Below, one piece after another: positions 1-7,775 of a DNA stretch of 10,627 nucleotides. Made by a program: the position numbers and the translations under genes. The stretch is from CAZWBR01 sp964404205 (lineage in GTDB: Bacteria > Bacteroidota > Bacteroidia > Bacteroidales > Prolixibacteraceae): assembly GCA_964404205.1 (NCBI GenBank), contig CAYOJD010000106.1, positions 1-10,627 on the forward strand, written 5' to 3'. The notes beneath the pieces were generated by a model that was given only the letters and a program-made list of their open reading frames with translations, was not told the origin of the DNA and did not search any database. How positions within the stretch are numbered: position 1 is the first letter of the stretch; every line of letters starts with the position of its first letter.

Positions 1-1178
1 CCGGCTGGTCGCTTACCGAACAGGATCCGTTCAATAATGTGGGTCGTACCTGTATCGAAGCAATGGCTGCCGCACTGGGCCATACCCAATCGTTGCATAC
101 CAATGCGCTCGACGAAGCGATTGCACTCCCAACCGATTTCTCGGCTCGCATTGCCCGTAACACGCAGATTTACATCCAGCAAGAGACTGAAGTCTGCCGA
201 TCGCTCGACCCATGGGCCGGTTCATACTACGTTGAATCGTTGACCAACGATCTGGTTGAAAAAGCATGGGCCTTGATTGAAGAGGTTGAAAAACTGGGTG
301 GTATGTCAAAAGCCATCGAAACCGGTGTGCCGAAAATGCGTATCGAAGAGGCTGCTGCCCGTACTCAGGGCCGCATCGACTCAGGAAATCAAGCAATTAT
401 TGGTGTAAACAAATATCGTCTCGAAAAAGAAGATCCAATTGATATTCTCGAGATCGACAATACTGCTGTTCGCTTATCGCAAATCGAACGTTTGAATAAA
501 TTACGTGCCGAGCGTAACGAAGCCGAAGTTCAGGCATCGCTCGAAGCCATCACCAAATGTGTGGAAACCGGCGAAGGCAATCTGCTTGAACTGGCTGTAA
601 TCGCTGCGCAGAAACGTGCTTCGCTGGGCGAAATTTCGTATGCATGCGAGAAGATTGTAGGACGTTATAAAGCAACCATCAGAACTATTTCAGGCGTGTA
701 CTCATCAGAAGCTAAAAATGATGGCGATTTTGCCAAAGCCAAAGAACTGGTTAGCCAGTTTGCCGAAAAAGAGGGTCGTCAGCCCCGTATTATGATTGCC
801 AAAATGGGCCAGGATGGCCACGACCGTGGTGCCAAAGTAGTGGCAACCGGTTATGCCGACCTTGGTTTTGACGTGGATATGGGACCACTTTTCCAGACTC
901 CGGAAGAAGCGGCCAAACAGGCTGTCGAGAACGACGTTCATGTTTTGGGTGTCTCTTCACTGGCTGCCGGTCACAAAACTTTAGTTCCTTCGGTAATTGA
1001 AGAGCTGAAAAAACTGGGTCGCGAAGATATTATGGTAATTGCCGGCGGGGTTATTCCTGCTCAGGATTATCAGTATCTATACGATGCTGGCGTTGTGGCT
1101 ATTTTTGGCCCGGGAACTTCTGTGGCTGGCGCAGGTAAGAAGATCATGGAAATCCTGATTGCTGCTCAAGGCGAATAA
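1..1178 (+). CDS. mutB: Methylmalonyl-CoA mutase large subunit, C-terminal part (5' truncated by window edge)
   Basis: Adenosylcobalamin-dependent enzyme interconverting (R)-methylmalonyl-CoA and succinyl-CoA in the cytoplasm, a step of the propionate/succinate route in Bacteroidota. The frame is open from base 3, so 391 C-terminal residues of a protein usually about 715 long are present and the true start lies outside the window. The beginning carries the end of the TIM-barrel substrate domain, with the conserved stretches GHTQSLHTNALDEA, LPTDFSARIARNTQ and DPWAGSYYVE. The last ~135 residues are the B12-binding Rossmann-like domain: DGHDRG, whose His (codon 819-821) is the lower axial cobalt ligand, then SSLAAGH and the GGVIP loop. 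This is the catalytic subunit type (mutB/scpA), since the small subunit lacks the DxHxxG motif. The small-subunit gene mutA is expected upstream but is not visible. The reading frame is intact and ends in TAA before a hairpin terminator. Confidence 0.96.
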   Translation, partial: GWSLTEQDPFNNVGRTCIEAMAAALGHTQSLHTNALDEAIALPTDFSARIARNTQIYIQQETEVCRSLDPWAGSYYVESLTNDLVEKAWALIEEVEKLGGMSKAIETGVPKMRIEEAAARTQGRIDSGNQAIIGVNKYRLEKEDPIDILEIDNTAVRLSQIERLNKLRAERNEAEVQASLEAITKCVETGEGNLLELAVIAAQKRASLGEISYACEKIVGRYKATIRTISGVYSSEAKNDGDFAKAKELVSQFAEKEGRQPRIMIAKMGQDGHDRGAKVVATGYADLGFDVDMGPLFQTPEEAAKQAVENDVHVLGVSSLAAGHKTLVPSVIEELKKLGREDIMVIAGGVIPAQDYQYLYDAGVVAIFGPGTSVAGAGKKIMEILIAAQGE

Positions 1179-1227
1179 TTTATTGTCCTCTTGTTTCCTG
1201 ATAAAGGAAATTTGGGTTCAAATAGTA

Positions 1228-1262
1228 AACAGCCGCTCCGGTAAGGGGCGGCTGTTGGTTTT
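1228..1262 (+). terminator. Hairpin terminator downstream of mutB
   Basis: Arms AACAGCCGCTCC (1228-1239) and GGGGCGGCTGTT (1245-1256) form a 12-bp stem with one G-U wobble around a 5-nt loop (GGTAA). The sequence then runs GGTTTT. It lies 49 nt after the mutB stop. The following U tract is short, so termination may be incomplete without the second hairpin at 1278-1313. Confidence 0.75.
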
Positions 1263-1277
1263 GAACTCTCTTTAAAC

Positions 1278-1313
1278 CAAAAGACCAAAGTCTTTTGATA
1301 CCTTGGTCTTTTG
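1278..1313. terminator. Second hairpin, likely terminator of prfB on the minus strand, possibly bidirectional
   Basis: CAAAAGACCAA (1278-1288) and TTGGTCTTTTG (1303-1313) are a perfect 11-bp inverted repeat between the convergent genes mutB and prfB, starting 20 nt past the prfB stop. The right arm is T-rich on both strands, as expected for a bidirectional terminator. A second pairing, CAAAAGAC (1278-1285) with GTCTTTTG (1290-1297) around a CAAA loop, uses the same left arm, so the two stems exclude each other. Confidence 0.6.
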
Positions 1314-1332
1314 TTAGATGATAATCCAATGG

Positions 1333-2437
1333 TTATTCACCAGACTTCTCTTCACCACCATATTCCATCAGGTAGGCCTTGATAAACCCGTCGAGGTCGC
1401 CATCCATAACTGATTGAACATTTGATGTTTCGTAGCCGGTACGTACATCTTTCACCAGCTTGTAGGGCTGCATCACGTACGAGCGTATTTGCGAGCCCCA
1501 TTCGATTTTCTTTTTTGTGGCTTCGAGTTTGGTCTGCTCTTCGTAACGTTTGCGCAACTCCATCTCGTACAACTGCGATTTCAGCAAACGAATGGCATTT
1601 TCTTTATTTTGCAATTGCGAACGCGACTCAGTGTTTTCAATGATAATGCCTGACGGTGCATGCTTCAAACGCACGCCGGTTTCAACCTTGTTGACATTCT
1701 GTCCGCCGGCACCGCCCGAGCGGAAAGTATCCCATGAGATATCGCCCGGATTGACTTCAATCTCAATGGTATCATCGACCAGCGGCGAAACAAATACCGA
1801 AGTGAACGAAGTTTGGCGTTTGCCTTGGGCATTGAAAGGTGAAATGCGCACCAGCCGGTGAACGCCATTTTCGCTCTTTAGATAGCCATAGGCAAATTCA
1901 CCGTCAATCTCGAGCGTCACACTTTTCACACCTGCATCTTCGCCCGGCACGAAACTGGCTTCGCGAACTTTGTAACCCGATTTCTCGGCCCAGCGCAAAT
2001 ACATGCGCATCAGCATATCGGCCCAGTCGTTCGACTCTGTACCGCCGGCCCCGGCATTGATTTTCAGCACTGCGCCCAACCGGTCTTCTTCGCGGCGGAG
2101 CATATTTTTCAGTTCTAAATCTTCAATCAACGTACGGGTTTCGGCAAAATGCTCATCGAGTTCGGCTTCTGTAATTTCGCCGGCTTCGCTGAACTCAAAT
2201 ACAACCATCAGATCTTCAACGGCATCATCGATCTTTTTGAAACCATCGGTCCACTGTTTTATCGACCGAATCACTTTCATGTGCGCTTCGGCCTCTTTAG
2301 GATTGTCCCAGAACGATGGATCCTGGGTCTTTAATTCTTCTTCTTCAACACGCATCAACTTATTGTCGACGTCAAAGATACCTCCTCAGCGCATCCCGGC
2401 GCTCAACAAGCTCTTTTAGCTGTTCCTTTAAAACCAT
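1333..2437 (-). CDS. prfB: Peptide chain release factor 2, with programmed +1 frameshift
   Basis: RF2 recognises UAA and UGA stop codons in the ribosomal A site and triggers peptidyl-tRNA hydrolysis. The zero frame starts at ATG 2437-2435, reads MVLKEQLKELVERRDALRRYL and meets UGA at 2374-2372. Slipping by one base at CTT-T continues as DVDNKLMRVEEEE to the TAA at 1333-1335. The product is 21 + 346 = 367 residues, against 365 in E. coli. Diagnostic motifs are the SPF stop-codon discriminator in VRISPFNAQ and the catalytic GGQ loop in SGGAGGQNVNKVETG. An ATG/TTG start near 2358 would give only 341 residues and lose the N-terminal helix, so the upstream start with recoding is clearly right. Expression should be autoregulated: low RF2 makes the ribosome pause at UGA, favouring the frameshift. 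It is divergent from the TIM-barrel gene and convergent with mutB. Confidence 0.97.
2371..2386 (-). promoter_or_regulatory. prfB: prfB programmed +1 ribosomal frameshift signal
   Basis: On the minus strand this reads AGGAGG-TAT-CTT-TGA-C. It has every element of the known RF2 recoding site: an internal Shine-Dalgarno-like AGGAGG, the fixed 3-nt spacer, the slippery CTT codon (tRNA-Leu re-pairs from CUU to UUU), the UGA stop and the following C that weakens termination. The spacing matches the E. coli site. Confidence 0.95.
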
Positions 2438-2468
2438 AACGGGAATTTTTAATTGATATTGATGGCCG

Positions 2469-2476
2469 CAAAGGTA
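2469..2476 (-). promoter_or_regulatory. Probable prfB promoter -7 element
   Basis: TACCTTTG on the minus strand matches the Bacteroidota sigma-ABfr -7 consensus TAnnTTTG exactly. It lies 31 nt upstream of the prfB ATG, giving a predicted leader of about 25 nt. I do not see a clear TTTG -33 box at the expected distance, so this rests on the -7 element alone. Confidence 0.45.
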
Positions 2477-2541
2477 ACAAAAGATGTGGACGCGACATGA
2501 AAAAAGAGCGGAGGCAGAGGATTAAACATCGATTAATTTCC

Positions 2542-2549
2542 TATTTTTA
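2542..2549 (+). promoter_or_regulatory. Possible -7 promoter element of the TIM-barrel gene
   Basis: TATTTTTA matches TAnnTTTG at all but the last base and lies 28 nt before the ATG at 2578. There is no good -33 box near 2520, and the region is AT-rich, so chance resemblance is possible. Confidence 0.25.
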
Positions 2550-2577
2550 GGCAGATTAACAACCAAACTTTTACAAT

Positions 2578-3582
2578 ATGAAGAACATTTCAAGACGCGA
2601 TTTTCTGGTGAAATCGTCGATTGCCGCTACCGGGCTTTCGGCATTGCCAACCCTCTCGTTTGCCAGTTCCGAAAAACCATTGTGGCGTTACTCGGTGGCC
2701 GAATGGTCGGTCAATACCCTGATCTTTGGCGATGCGACCAAAGATGGTTGGGAAAAATTTATGTGGAAACTCAAGAACGATTTTGCTTCGATTGAAAAAG
2801 CGGCCCCGATGCGGAATATCGATTTTCCGAAATTTATCCGTGAGTGTGGCTGCGAAGGCGCAGAATATGTAAATACCTGTATGTACGACAAGGCTACCAA
2901 CGAGAAGTACCTGAACGAGTTAAACAATGTTTGCAAAGGCGAAGGGATTACCAATGTGCTGATTATGGTCGATGCCGAAGGCGAAGTGGGCCATCCTGAT
3001 AAAGCCGAAAGGGTCAAAACTGTCGATAATCACAAGAAATGGGTCGATGCAGCTGCACAGTTGGGTTGTCACGCTATCCGTGTAAATGCCGGTTCGCAGG
3101 GAAGTTACGAAGAGCAGCAAAAGCGGGCTGCCGAGGGTTTGCGTATGCTTTGTGAGTATGGCGATAAGGCCAATATCAATATTCTGGTCGAAAATCATGG
3201 TGGCTTCTCCAGCAATGGCGAGTGGCTTACTGCCGTGATGAAAATGGTTGATCATAAACGGATTGGAACATTGCCCGACTTTGGAAACTTTCAGACCAGC
3301 TACCAGCCCGTAGAGTGGTACGACCGTTACAAAGGCACCAAAGAGTTGATGCCATGGGCAAAAGGGGTTTCAGCCAAATCGGAACATTTCGATGATAAGG
3401 GTGAAGAGACCCTATCGGATTACCATCAATTGATGCGGATTGTGGTTGAGGCCGGTTACCGCGGTTTTGTCGGGATAGAATACGAAGGGCCTCAATATCC
3501 CGATAGAAAAGGGGGCGTATTGGCCACCAAACGCTTGCTCGAAAAGTGCCACGAAGAACTGAAGAAGGAATTCAAAGCATAA
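2578..3582 (+). CDS. Tat-exported sugar phosphate isomerase/epimerase-like TIM-barrel protein
   Basis: The 334-residue protein begins with a twin-arginine signal (SRRDFLVKS at residues 5-13, then a hydrophobic stretch to about 30), so it should be folded in the cytoplasm and exported through Tat to the periplasm. The rest resembles the xylose-isomerase-like/AP-endonuclease-2 TIM-barrel superfamily. Candidate metal ligands stand at strand ends as in that fold: E205 in LVENHGG, D234 in LPDFGNF, H270 in KSEHFDD and E301 in GIEYEG. Family members isomerise or epimerise sugars, keto-sugars or inositols, and the substrate cannot be told from sequence. Export as a folded metalloprotein fits carbohydrate processing in the periplasm. 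The start is fixed by the Tat signal immediately after ATG. It appears monocistronic: divergent from prfB, with its stop codon inside a strong terminator hairpin shared with the next, convergent gene. Confidence 0.88.
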   Translation: MKNISRRDFLVKSSIAATGLSALPTLSFASSEKPLWRYSVAEWSVNTLIFGDATKDGWEKFMWKLKNDFASIEKAAPMRNIDFPKFIRECGCEGAEYVNTCMYDKATNEKYLNELNNVCKGEGITNVLIMVDAEGEVGHPDKAERVKTVDNHKKWVDAAAQLGCHAIRVNAGSQGSYEEQQKRAAEGLRMLCEYGDKANINILVENHGGFSSNGEWLTAVMKMVDHKRIGTLPDFGNFQTSYQPVEWYDRYKGTKELMPWAKGVSAKSEHFDDKGEETLSDYHQLMRIVVEAGYRGFVGIEYEGPQYPDRKGGVLATKRLLEKCHEELKKEFKA

Positions 3583-3623
3583 CAAATGAAAAGGGAGGTT
3601 TGAGCCTCCCTTTTCATTTGTTA
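3580..3623. terminator. Perfect bidirectional terminator between convergent genes
   Basis: A perfect 19-bp inverted repeat: left arm 3580-3598, right arm 3605-3623, loop TTTGAG. The left arm starts with the TAA of the upstream gene, and the outer A/T-rich halves give a U-rich 3' side on either strand (CTCCCTTTTCATTTG). The repeat ends 7 nt before the stop of the minus-strand PHP gene, so it can serve both genes. Confidence 0.88.
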
Positions 3624-3630
3624 TGGTCCA

Positions 3631-4653
3631 TTATAATGTAACTTCCAGATATTTATCCGGTGAGATTTCGAAGTTCTTCACCTTTATTTTGATCGGTTTG
3701 GAGGAGGTGATAACAGCGCTGCCTTCACCTTGAAGGGAAATGGTTTTAGCCACCGAACCTGAAATATCTTCCAGTTCAAAATCGATTCCCGAAAGGTTGG
3801 TAAGCTCGGTCTTGCTGCCCTTTTTCACAACTTTAATGCAGGCTTCGAAAAGCGGTTTCAGCCACTCTTCTTTGCCGCGCACCATATTGTCGGTAAAGGC
3901 CACCGACCGTCCATCAAACAGCGCATCTTTTACGCCAACTTCGTTGCGCTCTTTCGCAAAAACTAAAGTCAAAGGCCTGTGCGATTGATAGATATTATAG
4001 AATGGAGAGGTTGGGCCGTGAATATCGCTGTTGGCAAAAATGGTAATTTTCTTTTGTATCGCCCAGTCAAATACAATCGGATAGTACTCTTTCTCGTTGT
4101 AGATTTCAATGCCGTTCAGCATCTGGTTGTCGTAGAGCCAGGTGTGAATATCCCACCATTTGGTGGTATCGGGTTGCTGGGCTTTCCATCCCGGATGGTT
4201 CCAAATGATAAACGCACCCTGTTTTTTGGCTTCTTTCACAACGGCTTTGAAATCGTCCTTGGCTAAGGCCGCTGCATCGCTGATAAAGAGGGCATTGAAG
4301 TGGCCTGGAGGCATTGAGCGGGTAATTTCAGTCCCTTTCACCAGAATGATATTGTTTTTTTCTGCTTCGGGTTTGGCAATGTCATACGAACGGTTGTGAT
4401 CCGATGGAATATCACTCAGATGCGGACGATATTCGATATGATCGGTAATAGCTATCACGTCAACCCCTTCGGCAACAGCCTCATCGATACGAACTGTTGG
4501 CCAAACATTTCCGTCGGAAAAAACGGTATGGATATGGAAATCGCCTTTTAGGGTTACATAACCCGGGATATCAGGTATCTTAACTTTTTTGACCTGAGCA
4601 TTGGTCGGTAACGTGAGTGCTAAAGCAAGCCACAGTAGAATAGTTGTTCTCAT
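3631..4653 (-). CDS. Secreted PHP-domain metal-dependent phosphoesterase
   Basis: A 340-residue protein with a Sec signal peptide (MRTTILLWLALALTLPTNAQ, cleavage near residue 19) followed by a PHP (polymerase and histidinol phosphatase) domain, a trinuclear-metal hydrolase fold. Metal-ligand motifs appear in order: DFHIHTVFSDG (H40, H42, D47), ITDHIEY (H72), GTEITR (E109), WNHPGW (H153) and FANSDIHG (D210, H212), a complete active site. The last ~70 residues look beta-rich and may be a small accessory domain. Export to the periplasm argues against a role in histidine synthesis or DNA replication. Phosphoester cleavage for phosphate or carbon scavenging is more likely, but this is inference. 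It lies 109 nt downstream of tolC on the same strand with no clear terminator between, so read-through from the efflux operon is possible. An inverted repeat covers its start codon. Confidence 0.88.
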   Translation of the reverse strand: MRTTILLWLALALTLPTNAQVKKVKIPDIPGYVTLKGDFHIHTVFSDGNVWPTVRIDEAVAEGVDVIAITDHIEYRPHLSDIPSDHNRSYDIAKPEAEKNNIILVKGTEITRSMPPGHFNALFISDAAALAKDDFKAVVKEAKKQGAFIIWNHPGWKAQQPDTTKWWDIHTWLYDNQMLNGIEIYNEKEYYPIVFDWAIQKKITIFANSDIHGPTSPFYNIYQSHRPLTLVFAKERNEVGVKDALFDGRSVAFTDNMVRGKEEWLKPLFEACIKVVKKGSKTELTNLSGIDFELEDISGSVAKTISLQGEGSAVITSSKPIKIKVKNFEISPDKYLEVTL

Positions 4654-4720
4654 TGTTTGTTAATTTTTTTACGCCGTGTAAGTTAGCTTAATTTCAGCCA
4701 AACGAACAATGAGAATTGTT
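4647..4720 (-). repeat. Inverted repeat covering the start codon of the PHP gene
   Basis: TTCTCATTGTT (4647-4657) is an exact 11-bp inverted copy of AACAATGAGAA (4705-4715). The proximal arm contains the ATG of the PHP gene (4653-4651), so a transcript starting upstream of 4715 could pair its start codon. The distal arm can instead form a local hairpin, AACAAT (4705-4710) with ATTGTT (4715-4720). The pattern is directly visible; a regulatory role is inference and the sequence is AT-rich. Confidence 0.35.
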
Positions 4721-4762
4721 ATAAATTGGTTACAAGTTAATTGCACCGGAACATCTTTCGGC

Positions 4763-6103
4763 CTATTCATACAATGTTTTCCCTAACGACAATTCAAGTT
4801 TAATGAGATCAGTAGCAAATTCTGCCTGCGCTTTCAACAGGTTTAGGCGGCTTTCGGCCTCCAGTGTGGTTGCATCGAGCAAGTCGAGATTGGTAAGGCT
4901 GCCGGTTTGGTAACTTAGTTCAGCCAGTTTCCTCGACTCTTCTGCCTGCTGAACCTGTTTCTTCGATTGCTCTATTTTCTGCTTTGCCGATTGCAGGTTC
5001 GCATCGTTCTGAAATACCTCAGCCGAAATATCGCGCTGTGCCTGAATTTGTTCCTGTTGTGCAACCGATATATTGCTCACCGCAATGGCTTCGTTGTATT
5101 TCTGTCGGTTGGCCGTGAAGATGGGGACTTTCAGTGTCAACCCTGCCGTATAATTAGCTTTGATTTTTTGCGATTCAGGAATATAGCCATTTTTGAAACC
5201 CCCGGTTGTGAAGGCAGACAGGGAAGGGGCGCTCTGGACTTTTGTTGACGCGAGGCTCAGTTTGGCATTTTCCTGTTTGAGGTTGGCCAATGTCATTTCG
5301 GGACGGTTGGCCACTGCATATTCAATCATTTGCTGTGCCGGTTCTGCAGCATAGCTTGCAGGCGTACTTTTTTTGACTTTCAATATTGTTTCGACCGGTA
5401 ATCCCAGCAGGGAATTTAAACTGCTCAAACTATTCCTGTAGGCGGTAACGATATCCACTTTTTGGTTCTCGGCTGCCGAAAGACGCACTTGAGTCGACAA
5501 TACATCATATTTTAATGCCGAACCTGTTTCCATTTTTTTATTGACAAAATTGAGGTGCTCTTTCAGTGTTTCGATTTGTTGATTCTTGATTTTCAATGCT
5601 TCCTGTAAATAAACGAGCGAATAGTAATTTAAAGCAGTAGCCAAACTCAGCCTTTGTTTTACCAGTTCAACGGCTTGGGTCGCCATCTCTTTCGATGATT
5701 CCTGTAGTTTGATACTTTTATCGGTTTTCGAAAAATCGTAAATCGATTGTCTTACATTGAGTGACGTGTTGAAATTGTCGGCCACGCCCATCTGGAAAGT
5801 TCCCATATCGGGAATTGTAATGGATGACAAAGGCCCCAGCCGGGTATATCCAGCCGTAAAATCGATATCGGGTAGTTTGCCTGTCTTGGCCATTCCAACA
5901 CCCGCATCGGCAATTTGTACCGCTTCCGCGGCCTTTAATATCGTTGGATGGGTAGCCACAACCTGTTTGATAATGGCTTCGAGCGAAAGGGAATCTTCTG
6001 CATTGAAATTTATCTCTTTCGAAATAGATTGTGCCGCAACGGTTAGCGTCAGCATCATGCCGGCTGCCAGTGAAGCTAAAAATGGATGAATTGAAGTTTT
6101 CAT
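4763..6103 (-). CDS. tolC: TolC-family outer membrane efflux protein
   Basis: The 446-residue protein has a signal peptide (hydrophobic SLAAGMMLTLTVAAQ, cleavage near residue 24) and the duplicated outer-membrane efflux protein architecture: two long alpha-helical hairpin repeats with short beta-barrel strands. The first repeat opens with LEAIIKQVVATHPTILKA, the typical TolC N-terminal helix; the second opens with YAVANRPEMTLANLKQ. The C-terminal helix is rich in Gln/Lys/Glu (QSAKQKIEQSKKQVQQAEES) and leads into LSYQTGSLTNLDLLDA, a family hallmark. There is no lipobox Cys. It should trimerise as the outer-membrane exit duct for the EmrAB-like pump encoded immediately upstream in the operon. 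Last gene of the four, 34 nt after the emrB stop, with the A-rich leader common in Bacteroidota. The symbol is by family, not proven orthology. Confidence 0.92.
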   Translation of the reverse strand: MKTSIHPFLASLAAGMMLTLTVAAQSISKEINFNAEDSLSLEAIIKQVVATHPTILKAAEAVQIADAGVGMAKTGKLPDIDFTAGYTRLGPLSSITIPDMGTFQMGVADNFNTSLNVRQSIYDFSKTDKSIKLQESSKEMATQAVELVKQRLSLATALNYYSLVYLQEALKIKNQQIETLKEHLNFVNKKMETGSALKYDVLSTQVRLSAAENQKVDIVTAYRNSLSSLNSLLGLPVETILKVKKSTPASYAAEPAQQMIEYAVANRPEMTLANLKQENAKLSLASTKVQSAPSLSAFTTGGFKNGYIPESQKIKANYTAGLTLKVPIFTANRQKYNEAIAVSNISVAQQEQIQAQRDISAEVFQNDANLQSAKQKIEQSKKQVQQAEESRKLAELSYQTGSLTNLDLLDATTLEAESRLNLLKAQAEFATDLIKLELSLGKTLYE

Positions 6104-6137
6104 GATTGTATTTTTTGATTCATGAATTTTAATTTGA

Positions 6138-7769
6138 TTATTCGCCTGGAATAGCCGAAGGAGCGCCCTTCGCCCGTTTCATTTTGCCTGATTTTAGAAA
6201 CAAAATGGGGATGATACTGATGGCCGTAAATATGGCAGCCAAAAGAAAATCGTCGTTAATCCCTTCGATATAAGCTTGTTTTGATATATGCGACATTAGT
6301 ATATATTGACTTTGCGAATCGGCTACAGAACCGGTTGCACCGGTGGCCGAACCCACCCAGCCGCCAATGCCTTGCAGTGTCGACTGAAATATCGGGGAAT
6401 TCGATTGCAACGATTCCCCAAATATTTGGGAGTGGTATATTACCCGTGAAGTGAGGACGGTTGATAGGATGGCCACACCAAAACTGCCGCCAACCTGACG
6501 GATAACATTATTCAGTCCCGATGCCTGTGCCATTTGCGAACGCGGAATGTTTTGCAGCCCCAGCGCAGTGAGTGGCCCAAATAGGATACCCATACCGAGT
6601 CCCCGCAGGTACAAGGCCAGCATCACATAATCGTGTTCGGTCATAAACGACATTTTGCTGTTGAGGACAAAACTGAACGAGAGGATGCTAAGACCAAGGA
6701 TGATTGGGATTTTTGCATTGCTTTTGTCAGCAGCGATACCGGCCAGCGGTGCCGCAATTCCCTGAATCAAGCCCAGCGGCAGAAAGACGGCCCCAGCCTG
6801 AATGGCCGTATAACCAAGCGCATTTTGCAGATAGAGGGGCAACAAAAAGGTACTCCCAAACATCCCGATCCCAAATATGAAACTGACCAGGGTGGTGATT
6901 CCAAAATTGTACTCCTTGAGCAACCTTAGGTCTATCAAGGGGTATTCTACCTTGAGCTCGTTGACGATAAAGACAATAAATGCAATAGCCGAAACGATAA
7001 AACAGCCAATAATTAGTGGCGAGTGCCAACCGCCGGCATTGGTCGAGGCATTTCCCTCGGCCAGTGCATAGAGTAAAACCGGCAGGAAAATGATAACGGC
7101 AAAAAAACCAACGGCATCGAACTTCCCTGCATTGGACGAACGGTACTCTTTCTGGATGATCCCGGTTGCCAGCATTCCCGCAATTCCTACCGGGATATTG
7201 ACATCGAAAATCAGCGGCCACGAAAAGTAGTCGACCAGATAACCGCCAATGAGTGGGCCGAACGAGAGTGATGCAGCCGACGAGATGGACCAGAAACCCA
7301 GTGCGATGCCCCGCTTTTCGGGCGGAAACTCGCGGGTAATAATGGCCATCCCTACGGGCATCAGGCTTCCGGCCCCCAATCCCTGAATAATACGTGAAAT
7401 AATCAGGAGGTTTTCGGTTGTTGATATGCCACACAGAAAAGAGCCGAGTGTGAAAAAGAAGAGTCCGAGAAAATAGACTCTTTTGTACCCAAAGCGGTCG
7501 GCCAGCCAGCCCGATGTGGGTAGCATCACCGCGGTCGAGAGCATATAGGCTGTCAAAACCCATTCAATTTTCTCCAGTCCAACGCCAAAGGAGGCCATAA
7601 TTTTGGGTAACCCAACATTGACAATGGTGGCATCGAGGACTGCCATAAAGGTGCCAATCATCACATTGCCCAAAAGCCACCATTTGTATGAGGGATCTGT
7701 AGGATCGAATGTTGCATTTTGTTTCCTGACAAAGGCAATCAAATGCTTTATTCCGGGTAGTTTGTGCAT
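6138..7769 (-). CDS. emrB: DHA2-family MFS multidrug transporter, EmrB/QacA type
   Basis: A 543-residue inner-membrane proton-driven antiporter with about 14 hydrophobic segments, the count expected for DHA2 (14-TMS) drug exporters. TM1 carries MAVLDATIVNVGLP, with the Asp (D46) typical of the family's motif D1. The loop after TM2 holds MFS motif A, GWLADRFGYKR (residues 87-97). TM5 has an antiporter-like motif C ending SFGPLIGGY. The N-terminal ~30 residues are cytoplasmic, and the basic tail GKMKRAKGAP near the end is also cytoplasmic. The start lies only 6 nt after the emrA stop, indicating translational coupling. In EmrAB-TolC systems the MFS pump moves hydrophobic toxins, bile salts, uncouplers or fatty acids; the substrate here is unknown. 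Confidence 0.94.
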   Translation of the reverse strand: MHKLPGIKHLIAFVRKQNATFDPTDPSYKWWLLGNVMIGTFMAVLDATIVNVGLPKIMASFGVGLEKIEWVLTAYMLSTAVMLPTSGWLADRFGYKRVYFLGLFFFTLGSFLCGISTTENLLIISRIIQGLGAGSLMPVGMAIITREFPPEKRGIALGFWSISSAASLSFGPLIGGYLVDYFSWPLIFDVNIPVGIAGMLATGIIQKEYRSSNAGKFDAVGFFAVIIFLPVLLYALAEGNASTNAGGWHSPLIIGCFIVSAIAFIVFIVNELKVEYPLIDLRLLKEYNFGITTLVSFIFGIGMFGSTFLLPLYLQNALGYTAIQAGAVFLPLGLIQGIAAPLAGIAADKSNAKIPIILGLSILSFSFVLNSKMSFMTEHDYVMLALYLRGLGMGILFGPLTALGLQNIPRSQMAQASGLNNVIRQVGGSFGVAILSTVLTSRVIYHSQIFGESLQSNSPIFQSTLQGIGGWVGSATGATGSVADSQSQYILMSHISKQAYIEGINDDFLLAAIFTAISIIPILFLKSGKMKRAKGAPSAIPGE

Positions 7770-7775
7770 CGTCGC

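Noticed and set aside
2003..2419. 138-codon Ser-rich open frame opposite prfB
   Set aside because: Low-complexity antisense shadow of prfB; the opposite strand carries all RF2 motifs.
2358..2437. Apparent frameshift or pseudogene at the start of prfB
   Set aside because: The frame change falls exactly at the conserved RF2 recoding signal, so it is programmed rather than damage.
4741..4762. Terminator after tolC (CCGAAAGATGTTCCGG region)
   Set aside because: Only a 3-bp clean pairing with no T tract; not enough to call a terminator.
6727..7563. 278-codon open frame on the minus strand inside emrB
   Set aside because: It overlaps the emrB frame on the same strand and lacks membrane-protein or other coherent character. 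It is an out-of-frame shadow.
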